Shown here: positions 51,755 through 64,000 of the stretch, one piece after another
How the letters are laid out: the number at the start of each line of letters is the position of its first letter
Numbering within the stretch: the stretch's first letter is position 1
NCBI GenBank assembly: GCA_014843695.1
Contig: CM026387.1
Location: 77,378,106-77,442,105, forward strand
Origin: Archivesica marissinica
Taxonomy: Eukaryota > Mollusca > Bivalvia > Venerida > Vesicomyidae
Length of the DNA stretch: 64,000 nucleotides
Direction of reading: 5' to 3'
Translations under genes and position numbers: made by a program
Notes under the pieces: generated by a model
The model's input: the letters and a program-made list of their open reading frames with translations, nothing else
The model's database searches: none
Told to the model about the DNA's origin: nothing

Positions 51755-52430
51755 GATGTTTACATGAATATAGCAAACGAATGTTTACATGAATATAGCA
51801 AACGAATGTTTACATGAATATAGCAAACGAATGTTTACATGAATATAGCAAACGAATGTTTACATGAATATAGCAAACGAATGTTTACATGAATATAGCA
51901 AACGAATGTTTACATGAATATAGCAAACGAATGTTTACATGAATATAGCAAACGAATGTTTACATGAATATAGCAAACGAATGTTTACATGAATATAGCA
52001 AACGAATGTTTACATGAATATAGCAAACGAATGTTTACATGAATATAGCAAACGAATGTTTACATGAATATAGCAAACGAATGTTTACATGAATATAGCA
52101 AACGAATGTTTACATGAATATAGCAAACGAATGTTTACATGAATATAGCAAACAAATGTTTACATGAATATAGCAAATGATGTTTACATGAATATAGTAA
52201 ACAAATGTTTACATGAATATAGCAAACGATGTTTACATTAATATAGCAAACGAATGTTTACATGAATATAGCAAACAAATGTTTACATGAATATAGCAAA
52301 TAAATGTTTACATGAATATAGCAAAAGATGTTTACACAAAAATAGCAAACGATGTTTACATGAAAATATCAAACGTTTACATACATGAATATAGCAAATC
52401 ATGTTGACAAGAATATAGCAAAAGACCTAA
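51755..52430. repeat. 25-bp minisatellite (~27 copies), decaying at one end
   Basis: The unit is ATGTTTACATGAATATAGCA, AACGA. About sixteen consecutive units to 52150 are identical. From there to 52430 units carry substitutions and single-base deletions and then fade. Confidence 0.95.
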
Positions 52431-52556
52431 TTGATGTTAAGATTAGATGCGTACTGCGAATTATTGCATATAAGTATGTGGAATAGGACCAAGTAGAAAT
52501 AACTATATACACTGCTTACATCTCCTTTAGCTTCGTATATCTCATCAGAACATCCA

Positions 52557-52589
52557 GGGGACAGGCGGGGGACGGGGGCGGGGGCGGGG
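52557..52589 (+). other. G-quadruplex-prone run
   Basis: GGGGACAGGCGGGGGACGGG followed by GGCGGGGGCGGGG gives at least four G-runs of four or more separated by one or two bases. No promoter context is visible. Confidence 0.7.
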
Positions 52590-52599
52590 AAATGACCAG

Positions 52600-53460
52600 T
52601 ATGTCGGAGCATGTTTGTGTCATTATCGAAAAATGTGCGTGGCTACCTATACCTCTACTTTAAAAAGCATTGGACTTTTTGTAGGATAACATTTAAATTT
52701 AAAAAATATTGCTAAATAAAATGTTGTATTAAATCATTTTGAAGTTTGACATTTAATTAAAAAGCATAGTATTTAAAGCTAAGCTGTTTAAGGATTATGC
52801 ACACTGGAATAGCCTTGATTATAGAGGAACTGTTTGCTGAAAATACATTATACCATTCTGTATTTGCTTGCTGCATTTGAAGAGAAACAACTGTAATACA
52901 TAAACCATTGGCATGCATCAAGTCGGATGTAAAACATGATTTAGTGTAGACAAAGTTGTTTATTCACCTACTACCCCATTCTCTCACATTACATACCTGT
53001 ATTTGTGTAATGTTATTATCTAGTCTTGCATATAATTCCTAGGCTGTATAGGGTTATTTGTTACACAATCGATGGATACTGTTCATTATCAGGTGTTCAT
53101 TTGAATCTTTTTCTCTGCTCGTTTTGTTGTGATGTGTTTTACATGTTCATACAGATCGTCACAGTTTTCCTTCTGTAGTACCGTAACCATCATTGACCAA
53201 TCATTGACCGTCACTCACACCTTGTACAATCATTCAGATCTAGTTTTATTATTATATGTGAAGCCAACGTTTGTCGTATTTCTCCTTTATGAAGGATGCT
53301 GTATAGGGTGCACTGTAAGACCCAACGACAATAACCAAAACAAGCATTATCTGGCGGTATCAGGTGGTTACTGTGTTCTTTTTAGAATTACAGCTGTAGA
53401 TAATCTGATATCTCCAGACTTTATAGTAAGCTGTAATACACAGATTATCTATCCCGCCAT
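52600..53460. other. no recognisable feature
   Basis: A 118-codon open frame at 53129-53485 (plus) has no recognisable domain and no splice context. I do not call it a gene. Confidence 0.45.
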
Positions 53461-53465
53461 TGTTG

Positions 53466-53715
53466 CGACATTCTCCAGACCATAGTGATATCTCCAGCCC
53501 ACAGTGATATCTCTAGACCACAGTGATATATCCAGCCCACAGTGATAGTGATATCTCCAGCCCACAGTGATATCTCCAGCCCACAGTGATATCTCCAGAC
53601 CATAGTGATATCTCCAGCCCACAGTGATATCTCCAGCCCACAGTGATATCTCCAGCCCACAGTGATATCTCCAGACCACAGTGATATCTCCAATCCACAG
53701 TGATATCTCCAGACC
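53466..53715. repeat. 19-20 bp minisatellite (~13 copies)
   Basis: The unit is CAGTGATATCTCCAGCCCA, with AGACCA replacing AGCCCA in about a third of units. Confidence 0.93.
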
Positions 53716-53724
53716 ACGTGTTCA

Positions 53725-54075
53725 TATCTTATGCCAGCCAAAAGTGACATCTCCAGCCCATAGGGTCATATCGTATTTCAGCCCAGAGTGACATCTCCAG
53801 CCCATAGGGTCATACCGTATTCTAGCAGAGTGACTCCACTCCATGTCAGCCCAGAGTGATATATCCAGCATATGGTCTTGTTGTATTCCAGCCCAGAGTG
53901 ATATATCCAGCATATGGTCTTGTTGTATTCCAGCCCAGAGTGATATATCCAGCATATGGTCTTGTTGTATTCCAGCCCAGAGTGATATATCCAGCATATG
54001 GTCTTGTTGTATTTCAGGCCAGGAGTTGTTCTCCAGCATAGATCATATTGTATTTCAGCCCTGAGCTCCAGTGTA
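53725..54075. repeat. 42-46 bp minisatellite (~7 copies), related to the preceding array
   Basis: The unit is CCAGCCCAGAGTGATATATC, CAGCATATGGTCTTGTTGTA, TT. Earlier units read GACATCTCCAGCCCATAGGG. The shared GTGATAT-TCCAGCC core shows that this array and the 19-bp one have a common origin. Confidence 0.9.
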
Positions 54076-54204
54076 GGGTCATATCGTAGGAGCATAAAAT
54101 AAGGTGTTGGGTTTTGATGCTTTGGGAAAATGACGTATTTATGGGACGATTGAGACGAAATTATTTTCCATAATCGTTAGTTTGCAATTATAAAGACTTC
54201 AGAG

Positions 54205-54345
54205 AATTTTATTCCACAGTTATAATAGGTTTATTCCACAGTTATAATAGGTTTATTCCACAGTTATAATAGGTTTATTCCACAGTTATAATAGGTTTAT
54301 TCCACAGTTATAATAGGTTTATTCCACAGTTATAATAGGTTTATT
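54205..54345. repeat. 22-bp minisatellite (7 copies)
   Basis: The unit is ATTCCACAGTTATAATAGGT, TT. CAGTTATAATAG also resembles the CAGTCATAATAGTTA unit of the array 500 bp downstream. Confidence 0.93.
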
Positions 54346-54682
54346 TATGCATGCATGCATTATGTTGAATGATGAATATTTATGGAATTGATGTTTTAGC
54401 CTAAATAATTGTCAAAAAAGGACTGCTTAATAAACTTTGCTTTATTAGTCAGTGACTAATAAACATTTCGCTGCACTACCGCTGCGTGTATGAAATCTTA
54501 TATGTTCATAGATGGTATGATATCATGAATATTCGGTAATCTTCTCTAAAATAGAGATATTTTTATCAGAAGATAGGATAAAATATAATATTAGATTAGT
54601 AACCTAATGTTCTCTATATACATGTTTCATTTGTAACATTTGAAATCGTGTGTGTTTAATTGTAGTTTCCATAAACAATTTG

Positions 54683-54766
54683 GAAGTCGACATAGCGCAG
54701 TGGTAGTGCATTCGCTTCAGTGCGAAACGACAAGAGTGCGCAACCAGGTGTAGCCCTGTCATAATA
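54683..54766 (+). mobile_element. SINE type B head
   Basis: GTCGACATAGCGCAGTGGTA, GTGCATTCGCTTCAGTGCGA, GAGTGCGCAACCAGGTGTAG and CC match the head of the copy at 30284-30512. The body is missing; instead the 15-17 bp array starts right after TGTAGCC. Confidence 0.65.
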
Positions 54767-56180
54767 GTTAGTCATAATAGTTACACAGTTGTAATAGTTA
54801 CACAGTCGTAATAGTTACAGTCATAATAGTTACAGTCTCATAATAGTTACAGTCATAATAGTTACACAGTTGTAATAGTTACACAGTCGTAATAGTTACA
54901 GTCATAATAGTTAGTCTCATAATAGTTACAGTCATAATAGTTACAGTCTCATAATAGTTACAGTCATAATAGTTACAGTCATAATAGTTACACAGTCGTA
55001 ATAGTTACAGTCATAATAGTTACAGTCTCATAATAGTTACACAGTCATAATAGTTACAGTCATAATAGTTGGTCATAATAGTTACAGTCATAATAGTTAC
55101 ACAGTCGTAATAGTTTGTCATAATAGTTACACAGTCGTAATAGTTACAGTCATAATAGTTACACAGTCGTAATAGTTACACAGTCGTAATAGTTTGTCAT
55201 AATAGTTACACAGTCGTAATAGTTACAGTCGTAATAGTTACAGTCGTAATAGTTACACAGTCGTAATAGTTACAGTCGTAATAGTTACACAGTCGTAATA
55301 GTTACACAGTCATAGTTACACAGTCATAATAGTTACACAGTCATAATATTTACAGTCATAATAGTTACAGTCATAATAGTTACAGTCATAATAGTTACAC
55401 AGTCGTAATAGTTAGTCATAATAGTTACACAGTCGTAATAGTTACAGTCGTAATAGTTACACAGTCGTAATAGTTACACAGTCGTAATAGTTACACAGTC
55501 GTAATAGTTACACAGTCGTAATAGTTACAGTCGTAATAGTTACACAGTCGTAATAGTTACACAGTCATAGTTACACAGTCATAATAGTTACACAGTCATA
55601 ATATTTACAGTCATAATAGTTACAGTCATAATAGTTACAGTCATAATAGTTACACAGTCATAATAGTTAGTCATAATAGTTACACAGTCGTAATAGTTAC
55701 AGTCGTAATAGTTACACAGTCGTAATAGTTACACAGTCATAGTTACACAGTCGTAATAGTTACAGTCATAATATTTACAGTCATAATAGTTACAGTCATA
55801 ATAGTTACAGTCATAATAGTTACAGTCGTAATAGTTAGTCGTAATAGTTACACAGTCATAATAGTTACACAGTCGTAATAGTTACAGTCGTAATAGTTAC
55901 ACAGTCGTAATAGTTACACAGTCGTAATAGTTACAGTCGTAATAGTTACAGTCGTAATAGTTACACAGTCGTAATAGTTAGTCGTAATAGTTACAGTCGT
56001 AATAGTTACAGTCGTAATAGTTACAGTCATAATAGTTACAGTCGTAATAGTTAGTCATAATAGTTACAGTCGTAATAGTTACACAGTCGTAATAGTTACA
56101 CAGTCGTAATAGTTACACAGTCGTAATAGTTACACAGTCGTAATAGTTACAGTTGTAATAGTTACACAGTCATAATAGTT
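54765..56180. repeat. 13-17 bp minisatellite (~90 copies)
   Basis: The unit is CAGTCGTAATAGTTACA or CAGTCATAATAGTTA, with or without CA. Subtypes with CGTAA and CATAA are mixed, and groups of units (for example those around 55310 and 55560 with the short CATAGTTACACAG) recur about 250 bp apart. Confidence 0.95.
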
Positions 56181-56344
56181 ACAGTAGTAGTAATCATAGT
56201 AATAGATCAGACCTACAAGGATCAACCAATCAAGTCCATGGTAGCCCACGGTGGACTCTTTGATGGCCCGGCTTATATCTCTAATGTGGCTGGTTCTTTG
56301 TGTGTGTTCACTTTCATTCCCAGTTATCTTATAATCTTGGAGTT

Positions 56345-56495
56345 CACTCCCAGCTGTAGCCGTGGCGATTGTGTCGACATTGCTCCTTGCTCATGGCGTT
56401 CGTTTCCTATCAGAATGAGGTCTCAATTAAACTAACTTGTATTAACTGGTTTCGCAATCAAGCTAAAATAAATTTGTAGAAACTAAGCTAAAGTA
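56345..56495 (+). mobile_element. SINE type B body and tail
   Basis: CCCAGCTGTAGCCGTGGCGA, then TCAGAATGAGGTCTCAATTA and AGCTAAAATAAATTTGTAGA. This is the part missing from the head at 54683-54766. The two may be one SINE split by array growth, or two copies. Confidence 0.6.
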
Positions 56496-56499
56496 TAAA

Positions 56500-57030
56500 C
56501 CAATTTATTTTGTTAATAAATACATACACTATGCGATTTTTAATAAAATGTAGTGATTTGATGTACATGAAACCGTGTCTGCGTTGTACATGGTGTATTC
56601 TCATGCTTGTATATCTAATGTTGTGTTTCATACCACTGTCGTTTCATACAATTTTGAAATAGTTCTTTCTCATTTGTTCCTAGTTCTTTCATTGTTAGGT
56701 TTTTATGCCCCAACTGTATTGGAATTGTTTTGTCTATGGATCTGTCCCGCAACACTCGGCAATATCTCTGTCTCTGACGGTGCTTCATGTATGGTTTTAA
56801 ATCTCACAGGAATGATTCTTGTGAAACTGCAGATTTCATTTCAAAGCCAATTCACAAACCTGTACCATATTTGTCCAAAAAGGGTTAATTCAGCAAGACA
56901 TGGCAGCCAGAAGAGCATTAAACAGTCATCTTCTATCAAACCTTTAATTAATAATTTAGCACAAAAAATGTTTAGATAACCATCTACCAAGATTATCCAA
57001 ATCAGATGATTTGTCAAATACAGACACCGA
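56500..57030. other. no recognisable feature
   Basis: A 134-codon open frame (56575-56979, plus) shows no domain, no start context and no splice signals that I can support. Confidence 0.45.
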
Positions 57031-57034
57031 ATGG

Positions 57035-58140
57035 GTATTTTCTGTTCACTTATTCTTCCTTACTACCGACCCTTGGTATGTCTGTTCACTTATTCTTCCT
57101 TACTACCGACCCTTGGTATGTCTGTTCACTTATTCTTCCTTACTACCGACCCTTGGTATGTCTGTTCCATGATTCTTCCTTACTACCAACCCTTGGTATG
57201 TCTGTTCCATGATTCTTCCTTACTACCAACCCTTGGTATGTCTGTTCCATGATTCTTCCTTACTACCAACCCTTGGTATGTCTGTTCCATGATTCTTCCT
57301 TCTTACTACCGACCCTTGGTATGTCTGTTCCATGATTCTTCCTTACTACCAACCCTGGGTATGTCTGTTCCATGATTCTTCCTTACTACCAACCCTTGGT
57401 ATGTCTGTTCCATGATTCTTACTACCAACCCTTGGTATGTCTGTTCCACGATTCTTCCTTACTACCGACCGTTGGTATGTCTGTTCCATGATTCTTCCTT
57501 CTTACTACCAACCCTTGGTATGTCTGTTCACTTATTCTTCCTTACTACCGACCCTTGGTATGTCTGTTCCATGATTCTTCCTTCTTACTACCAACCCTTG
57601 GTATGTCTGTTCCACGATTCTTCCTTACTACCAACCCTTGGTATGTATGTTCACTTATTCTTCCTTACTACCAACCCTTTGTATGTCTGTTCACTTATTC
57701 TTCCTTACTACCGACCCTTGGTATGTCTGTTCCATGATTCTTCCTTCTTACTACCAACCCTTGGTATGTCTGTTCCACGATTCTTCCTTACTACCAACCC
57801 TTGGTATGTATGTTCCATGATTCTTACTTACTACCGACCCTTGGTATGTCTGTTCACTTATTCTTCCTTACTACCAACCCTTGGTATGTCTGTTCACTTA
57901 TTCTTCCTTACTACCGATCCTTGGTGTGTCTGTTCCATGATTCTTCCTTCTTACTACCGACCCTTGGTATGTCTGTTCCATGATTCTTCCTCCTTACTAC
58001 CGACCCTTGGTATGTCTGTTCCATGATTCTTCCTTCTTGCTACCAACCCTTGGTGTGTCTGTTCCATGATTCTTCTTACTACCGACCCTTGGTATGTCTG
58101 TTCCATGATTCTTCCTTCTTACTACCGACCGTTGGGTGAG
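57035..58140. repeat. 40-43 bp minisatellite (~27 copies)
   Basis: The unit is TTCTTCCTTACTACCAACCC, TTGGTATGTCTGTTCCATGA. Variants are CACTTA for CCATGA, GACCC for AACCC, and CTTCTTAC for CTTAC. They are mixed in patches. Confidence 0.95.
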
Positions 58141-58149
58141 GTATGTATG

Positions 58150-60165
58150 TTCATTGACTCTTCCTTGCTACCATTCTTTGTGTGGCGGTATGTCTCTTCA
58201 CCGATTTCTTTGTTAACATCCATTGGATGGAATCATTATGACTTCTAAGGCACCTCATTTGTTCCAGATGTTATTTTCATTGTGTTACTAATTTGCATCA
58301 TGTATAAAAGCATCCTTCTCATTTCTTCTTAGTCTCTTCAAACAAACCTTCTATTATTGGTTGTTCCTGGAGTTCTTGTAGACAGATGAAAGGAAGATGA
58401 TCTATCGTTATTATTGCTGCTTATTGACATTTATCTGCTGTTTTGGCTTATTTTCCAACACAATATTTATATGTTTGGGTATTTATTGGAGTGCGAGTGT
58501 TATAGAAAGTACATTGTTGTACAAAGTAAAGTATTAAGTAATAAAGTTTAAATGGAGAAACTAAATATGAACTTTATAAACACTAGCTTCATTGTATGTT
58601 TATTCATTAGTAACTGTTAAATTACTTCTCTTTGTTTGTTGGAAGAATTTAATGCAACTCCTCAAAGTTATAAATGTTTTTAGATATAATTTATCGGTAA
58701 AAGAACTGATCATTTGGTTATACTTGATCAGACCGACATTAAAATGAAACCAGGTTTTATTCTTGGATTTGATAGATATATTATTGGTTTGTGTAAGGAC
58801 GTTATTTATTTTGTTTGTTCACAGTGCAACACTTATACATTCCCTGCACATGGTATGCTAACCCAGCTTTTAACATCCCTCAAATGGACTTTAGGCTGCA
58901 TGCTAGAAATTACTTGGAATTATGGTGAAACTATACAATATTATTTTGCTTCAATGTATTTATACTTTAGACCTGTTTGTGTCGTCAAAGCAATTAAACG
59001 TAGCATGTTTTCTATATACATGTTAATCATGTTTAATCTAGCCCAATTTTGTACTTCTGAATAAGTTGATTATTTCTTTAAAATAATTATGTGATGACCC
59101 GACCCCCCCTCCACTCTCTTTGAACCGACTGATAGTTCAATTATGTTTAGGCGTTGGTAACATGAGGCTGCAGGATTCTAAAACATATCAGTTCAAAAAC
59201 AGACTACGCTGTTTATGATGCATGTCCATTTACTCTGATGTACAACTTGTATATGTGCAGACCAAATCCAGGGTTCAATCAGATAGCATATGTTGGGATT
59301 TGACAATATCTTTGTAAAACTACAGAAGTGGCATTACTGGTGTTTGTTTCACTGTTTCCCCAAGTACAATCTGCACCACTAATAGGTTTTTTTGGTCACC
59401 GTGCCTCAGCTACAGCTATTAGTATTACTCTGTTTACAGTAAATTACTGTTTTTTACTCTTCTCATACCAAGTGTTCATATAAGCTGAACATGTCTACCG
59501 GTATATAATGAATGGTAGATGAATGCATAATTACGGTAATGTTCACAAATGACTGAAATGATTTTGGTATTTTAGGTTTTTTTTCAGATTTGTCAGTGCT
59601 AATTTGGTTGATTATATCCCATAACGATCATTAGGTCTACCCCTTAATGTGGTGAGAGAAATTGCTTTTGACATATTTGTCTGTCTTCATCTGTCAGTCA
59701 AACTCATTTACCATCCATATCTTGACACACTGCCTTGATACCCATGTGTACATAGCCGGCAGCCAGTAGATCTACTGTATTTGATTAGGGGTTAAATGGG
59801 TCATAGATTAAGGTTTTCATTGGCATCAAATTGAAAGCTGTATAAACTCAATAACTTATGAAGGTATTAGATTGTCTTCCAACATTGATAAACCTCACCC
59901 TGTTGCAAGTTGTACATTGATCATAGTCAGTAACGGCACCCTGTAGCAAGTTAGTTTGAGGTCAGTGGGTTAAATGTCAAAGTCACAATGTATTGAAAGC
60001 ATCATGTAAACAAATTAATTTGAATAAAATGTGTGTGTGAGACATCATTCTATTTCTCTCAAAAACCATTTCTGGGTCCTCGTACATCTTTATCTGGTTT
60101 GTGGAGGAGTAACACATGCAACTGTAAATCATTAATGGAAACCCAAGGTCACTAGAATGTGTATC
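58150..60165. other. no gene or repeat recognised
   Basis: Two kilobases of AT-rich sequence. A 116-codon open frame at 58714-59064 (plus) has no recognisable homology or splice context. Confidence 0.5.
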
Positions 60166-60167
60166 AG

Positions 60168-60882
60168 CCATTAAGGTGGTATGTCTGTAATATGGACAAT
60201 ATATCTCTACAAACATTTAGGTGGTATGTCTGTAATATGGACAATATAAACTGCCTGGTAGAATATGTGGCTATCTCTACAAACATTTAGGTGGTATGTC
60301 TGTAATTTGAACAATATAAACTGCCTGGTAGAATATGTGGCTATCTCTACAAACATTTAGGTGGTATGTCTGTAATATGAACAATATAAACTGCCTGGTG
60401 TGGCTATCTCTACAAACATTAAGCCTGCCCTGGTGGCTATCTCTACATATATTAAGCATGCCTCGGTGGCTATCTCTACATACATTAAGCATGCCCTGGT
60501 GGCTAGCTCTCTACATACATTAAGCATGCCTCGGTGGCTATCTCTACATATATTAGGCCTGGCCTGGTGGCTATCTCTACATACATTAAGCATGCCCTGG
60601 TGGCTATCTCTATATACATTAAGCCTGCCTTGGTGGCTATCTCTCTACATACATTAAGCCTGCCCTGGTGGCTATCTCTACATACATTAAGCCTGTCCTG
60701 GTGGCTATCTCTCTACAAACATTAAGCATGTCTCGGTGGCTATATCTCTACATACATTAAGCATGTCCTGGTGAATATCTCTACAAACATTAAGCCTGCC
60801 CTGGTGGCTATCTCTCTACATACATTAAACATGCCTCGGTGGCTTTCTCTACATACATTAAGCCTGCCCTGGTGGCTATCTC
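60168..60882. repeat. 31-35 bp minisatellite, left part
   Basis: Units combine CTCTACATACATTAAGCCTG and CCCTGGTGGCTAT. They are preceded by a longer unit (TACAAACATTTAGGTGGTAT, GTCTGTAATATGAACAATAT, AAACTGCCTGGT) repeated about four times from 60168. Confidence 0.95.
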
Positions 60883-61882
60883 NNNNNNNNNNNNNNNNNN
60901 NNNNNNNNNNNNNNNNNNNNNNNNNNNNNNNNNNNNNNNNNNNNNNNNNNNNNNNNNNNNNNNNNNNNNNNNNNNNNNNNNNNNNNNNNNNNNNNNNNNN
61001 NNNNNNNNNNNNNNNNNNNNNNNNNNNNNNNNNNNNNNNNNNNNNNNNNNNNNNNNNNNNNNNNNNNNNNNNNNNNNNNNNNNNNNNNNNNNNNNNNNNN
61101 NNNNNNNNNNNNNNNNNNNNNNNNNNNNNNNNNNNNNNNNNNNNNNNNNNNNNNNNNNNNNNNNNNNNNNNNNNNNNNNNNNNNNNNNNNNNNNNNNNNN
61201 NNNNNNNNNNNNNNNNNNNNNNNNNNNNNNNNNNNNNNNNNNNNNNNNNNNNNNNNNNNNNNNNNNNNNNNNNNNNNNNNNNNNNNNNNNNNNNNNNNNN
61301 NNNNNNNNNNNNNNNNNNNNNNNNNNNNNNNNNNNNNNNNNNNNNNNNNNNNNNNNNNNNNNNNNNNNNNNNNNNNNNNNNNNNNNNNNNNNNNNNNNNN
61401 NNNNNNNNNNNNNNNNNNNNNNNNNNNNNNNNNNNNNNNNNNNNNNNNNNNNNNNNNNNNNNNNNNNNNNNNNNNNNNNNNNNNNNNNNNNNNNNNNNNN
61501 NNNNNNNNNNNNNNNNNNNNNNNNNNNNNNNNNNNNNNNNNNNNNNNNNNNNNNNNNNNNNNNNNNNNNNNNNNNNNNNNNNNNNNNNNNNNNNNNNNNN
61601 NNNNNNNNNNNNNNNNNNNNNNNNNNNNNNNNNNNNNNNNNNNNNNNNNNNNNNNNNNNNNNNNNNNNNNNNNNNNNNNNNNNNNNNNNNNNNNNNNNNN
61701 NNNNNNNNNNNNNNNNNNNNNNNNNNNNNNNNNNNNNNNNNNNNNNNNNNNNNNNNNNNNNNNNNNNNNNNNNNNNNNNNNNNNNNNNNNNNNNNNNNNN
61801 NNNNNNNNNNNNNNNNNNNNNNNNNNNNNNNNNNNNNNNNNNNNNNNNNNNNNNNNNNNNNNNNNNNNNNNNNNNNNNNNNN
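60883..61882. other. assembly gap (1000 N)
   Basis: Exactly 1000 unknown bases. The sequence on the left (60272-60882) is repeated on the right (61883-62493). Confidence 0.99.
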
Positions 61883-64000
61883 TATCTCTACAAACATTTA
61901 GGTGGTATGTCTGTAATTTGAACAATATAAACTGCCTGGTAGAATATGTGGCTATCTCTACAAACATTTAGGTGGTATGTCTGTAATATGAACAATATAA
62001 ACTGCCTGGTGTGGCTATCTCTACAAACATTAAGCCTGCCCTGGTGGCTATCTCTACATATATTAAGCATGCCTCGGTGGCTATCTCTACATACATTAAG
62101 CATGCCCTGGTGGCTAGCTCTCTACATACATTAAGCATGCCTCGGTGGCTATCTCTACATATATTAGGCCTGGCCTGGTGGCTATCTCTACATACATTAA
62201 GCATGCCCTGGTGGCTATCTCTATATACATTAAGCCTGCCTTGGTGGCTATCTCTCTACATACATTAAGCCTGCCCTGGTGGCTATCTCTACATACATTA
62301 AGCCTGTCCTGGTGGCTATCTCTCTACAAACATTAAGCATGTCTCGGTGGCTATATCTCTACATACATTAAGCATGTCCTGGTGAATATCTCTACAAACA
62401 TTAAGCCTGCCCTGGTGGCTATCTCTCTACATACATTAAACATGCCTCGGTGGCTTTCTCTACATACATTAAGCCTGCCCTGGTGGCTATCTCTCTACAT
62501 ACATTAGCGGCCCTGGTGCTATCTCTACATACATTAGCTGTCCGGTGGCTATCTCTCTACAAACATTAAGCATGTCTCGGTGGCTATCTCTCTACATACA
62601 TTAAGCCTGCCCTGGTGGCTATCTCTACATACATTAAGCATGCCTCGGTGGCTTTCTCTACATACATTAAGCCTGCCTCGGTGGCTATCTCTACATACAT
62701 TAAGCATGTCTCGGTGGCTATCTCTCTACATACATTAAGCCTGCCCTGGTGGCTATCTCTCTACATACATTAAACATGCCTCGGTGGCTTTCTCTACATA
62801 CATTAAGCCTGCCCTGGTGGCTATCTCTACATACATTAAGCCTGTCCTGGTGGCTATCTCTCTACATACATTAAGGCTGCCCTGGTGGCTATCTCTACAT
62901 ACATTAAGCCTGTCTCGGTGGCTATCTCTCTACAAACATTAAGCATGTCTCGGTGGCTATCTCTCTACATACATTAAGCATGTCTCGGTGGCTATCTCTC
63001 TACATACATTAAGCATGTCTCGGTGGCTATCTCTCTACATACATTAAGCATGTCCTGGTGAATATCTCTACATACATTAAGCCTGCCCTGGTGGCTATCT
63101 CTCTACAAACATTAAGCATGCCTCGGTGGCTATCTCTACATATATTAGGCCTGCCCTGGTGGCTATCTCTACATACATTAAGCCTGCCCTGGTGGCTATC
63201 TCTACATACATTAAGCCTGCCTCGGTGGCTATCTCTACATACATTAAGCATGTCTGGTGGCTATCTCTCTACAAACATTAAGCATGTCTCGGTGGCTATC
63301 TCTCTACATACATTAAGCCTGCCCTGGTGGCTATCTCTCTACATACATTAAGCCTGCCCTGGTGACTATCTCTACATACATTAAGCCTGCCCTGGTGGCT
63401 ATCTCTCTACAAACATTAAGCCTGCCCTGGTGGCTAGCTCTACATACATTAAGCCTGCCTCGGTGGCTATCTCTACATACATTAAGCCTGCCCTGGTGGC
63501 TATCTCTACAAACATTAAGCATGCCTTGGTAGCTATCTCTACATACATTAAGCCTGCCCTGGTGGCTATCTCTACATACATTAAGCCTGCCCTGGTGGCT
63601 ATCTCTACATACATTAAGCCTGCCCTGGTGGCTATCTCTACATACATTAAGCCTGCCCTGGTGGCTATCTCTACATACATTAAGCATGCCTCGGTGGCTA
63701 TATCTACATACATTAAGCATGTCTCGGTGGCTATCTCTACATACATTAAGCCTGCCCTGGTGGCTATCTCTACATACATTAAGCATGCCTCGGTGGCTTT
63801 CTCTACATACATTAAGCCTGCCTCGGTGGCTATCTCTACATACATTAAGCATGCCTCGGTGGCTATCTCTACATACATTAAGCATGCCTCGGTGGCTATC
63901 TCTACATACATTAAGCCTGCCTCGGTGGCTATCTCTCTACATACATACGCATGCCTAGGTAGCTATCACTACATACATAAGCATGCCTCGGTGACTATCT
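61883..64000. repeat. 31-35 bp minisatellite, right part, to the window end
   Basis: Same unit as before the gap. Subtypes are CCTGCCCTGG, CATGCCTCGG and CATGTCTCGG, with TACATACATT or TACAAACATT, and TCTCTA or TCTCTCTA. The array runs on at the edge of the window. Confidence 0.95.

Noticed and set aside
53129..53485. Possible C-terminal exon of the HNRNPU-like gene
   Set aside because: The encoded sequence has no RGG, Gly or Tyr/Gln-rich character, and acceptor and phase do not fit exon 12.
60740..61967. Open frames of 360-385 residues made mostly of X
   Set aside because: They only span the run of N.

Overview
This is a eukaryotic, almost certainly invertebrate animal (probably mollusc-like, which is a guess), genomic window. 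It has split genes with GT-AG introns, tRNA-headed SINEs, short-TSD DNA transposons and an exceptional load of tandem repeats. Summing the arrays listed below, roughly half of the 64 kb is minisatellite. No bacterial genes, operons or CRISPR arrays are present, and most long open frames are read-throughs of tandem repeats.

Two recognisable genes and one smaller gene model carry the coding content. (1) On the minus strand, about 0.1-7.9 kb, are exons of a soluble adenylyl cyclase (ADCY10-like) covering the second cyclase homology domain, plus a probable acidic heptad-repeat exon. One exon carries a frameshift. (2) On the minus strand, 12.5-12.9 kb, is a two-exon model with a Psq-type helix-turn-helix. 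(3) On the plus strand, 22.8-46.8 kb, are twelve phase-compatible exons (742 codons) of an HNRNPU/HNRNPUL-like nuclear RNA-binding protein: an Ala/Gln/Pro-rich N-terminal part, a SPRY domain, then a P-loop kinase-like domain with intact Walker A and DQTN motifs. The C-terminal RGG-type tail and the N-terminal SAP domain known from this family were not found here.

Mobile DNA includes: a 5'-truncated, frameshifted non-LTR retrotransposon (8.2-9.8 kb, minus); a MULE-like element with a 9-bp target duplication (13.2-14.5 kb); three elements with CAGGG/CAGAG termini and 5-bp target duplications; a palindromic MITE family; and at least four tRNA-headed SINE types, one copy with a perfect 12-bp target duplication.

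The most striking pattern is where the minisatellites start. At five 5' splice sites in two oppositely oriented genes (possibly six in three genes) the array unit contains the end of the exon plus the donor itself, so donors have been copied from 2 up to about 86 times. No acceptor is copied in this way. One of these duplications (99 bp) stays open and in frame and could give an alternative 33-residue insertion. Other minisatellites grew out of SINE interiors or tails.

The region after 46.8 kb is intron and/or intergenic sequence filled with further arrays. A 1000-N gap at 60.9-61.9 kb is flanked by the same ~611 bp on both sides, so it looks like an unmerged contig overlap and not a true gap.
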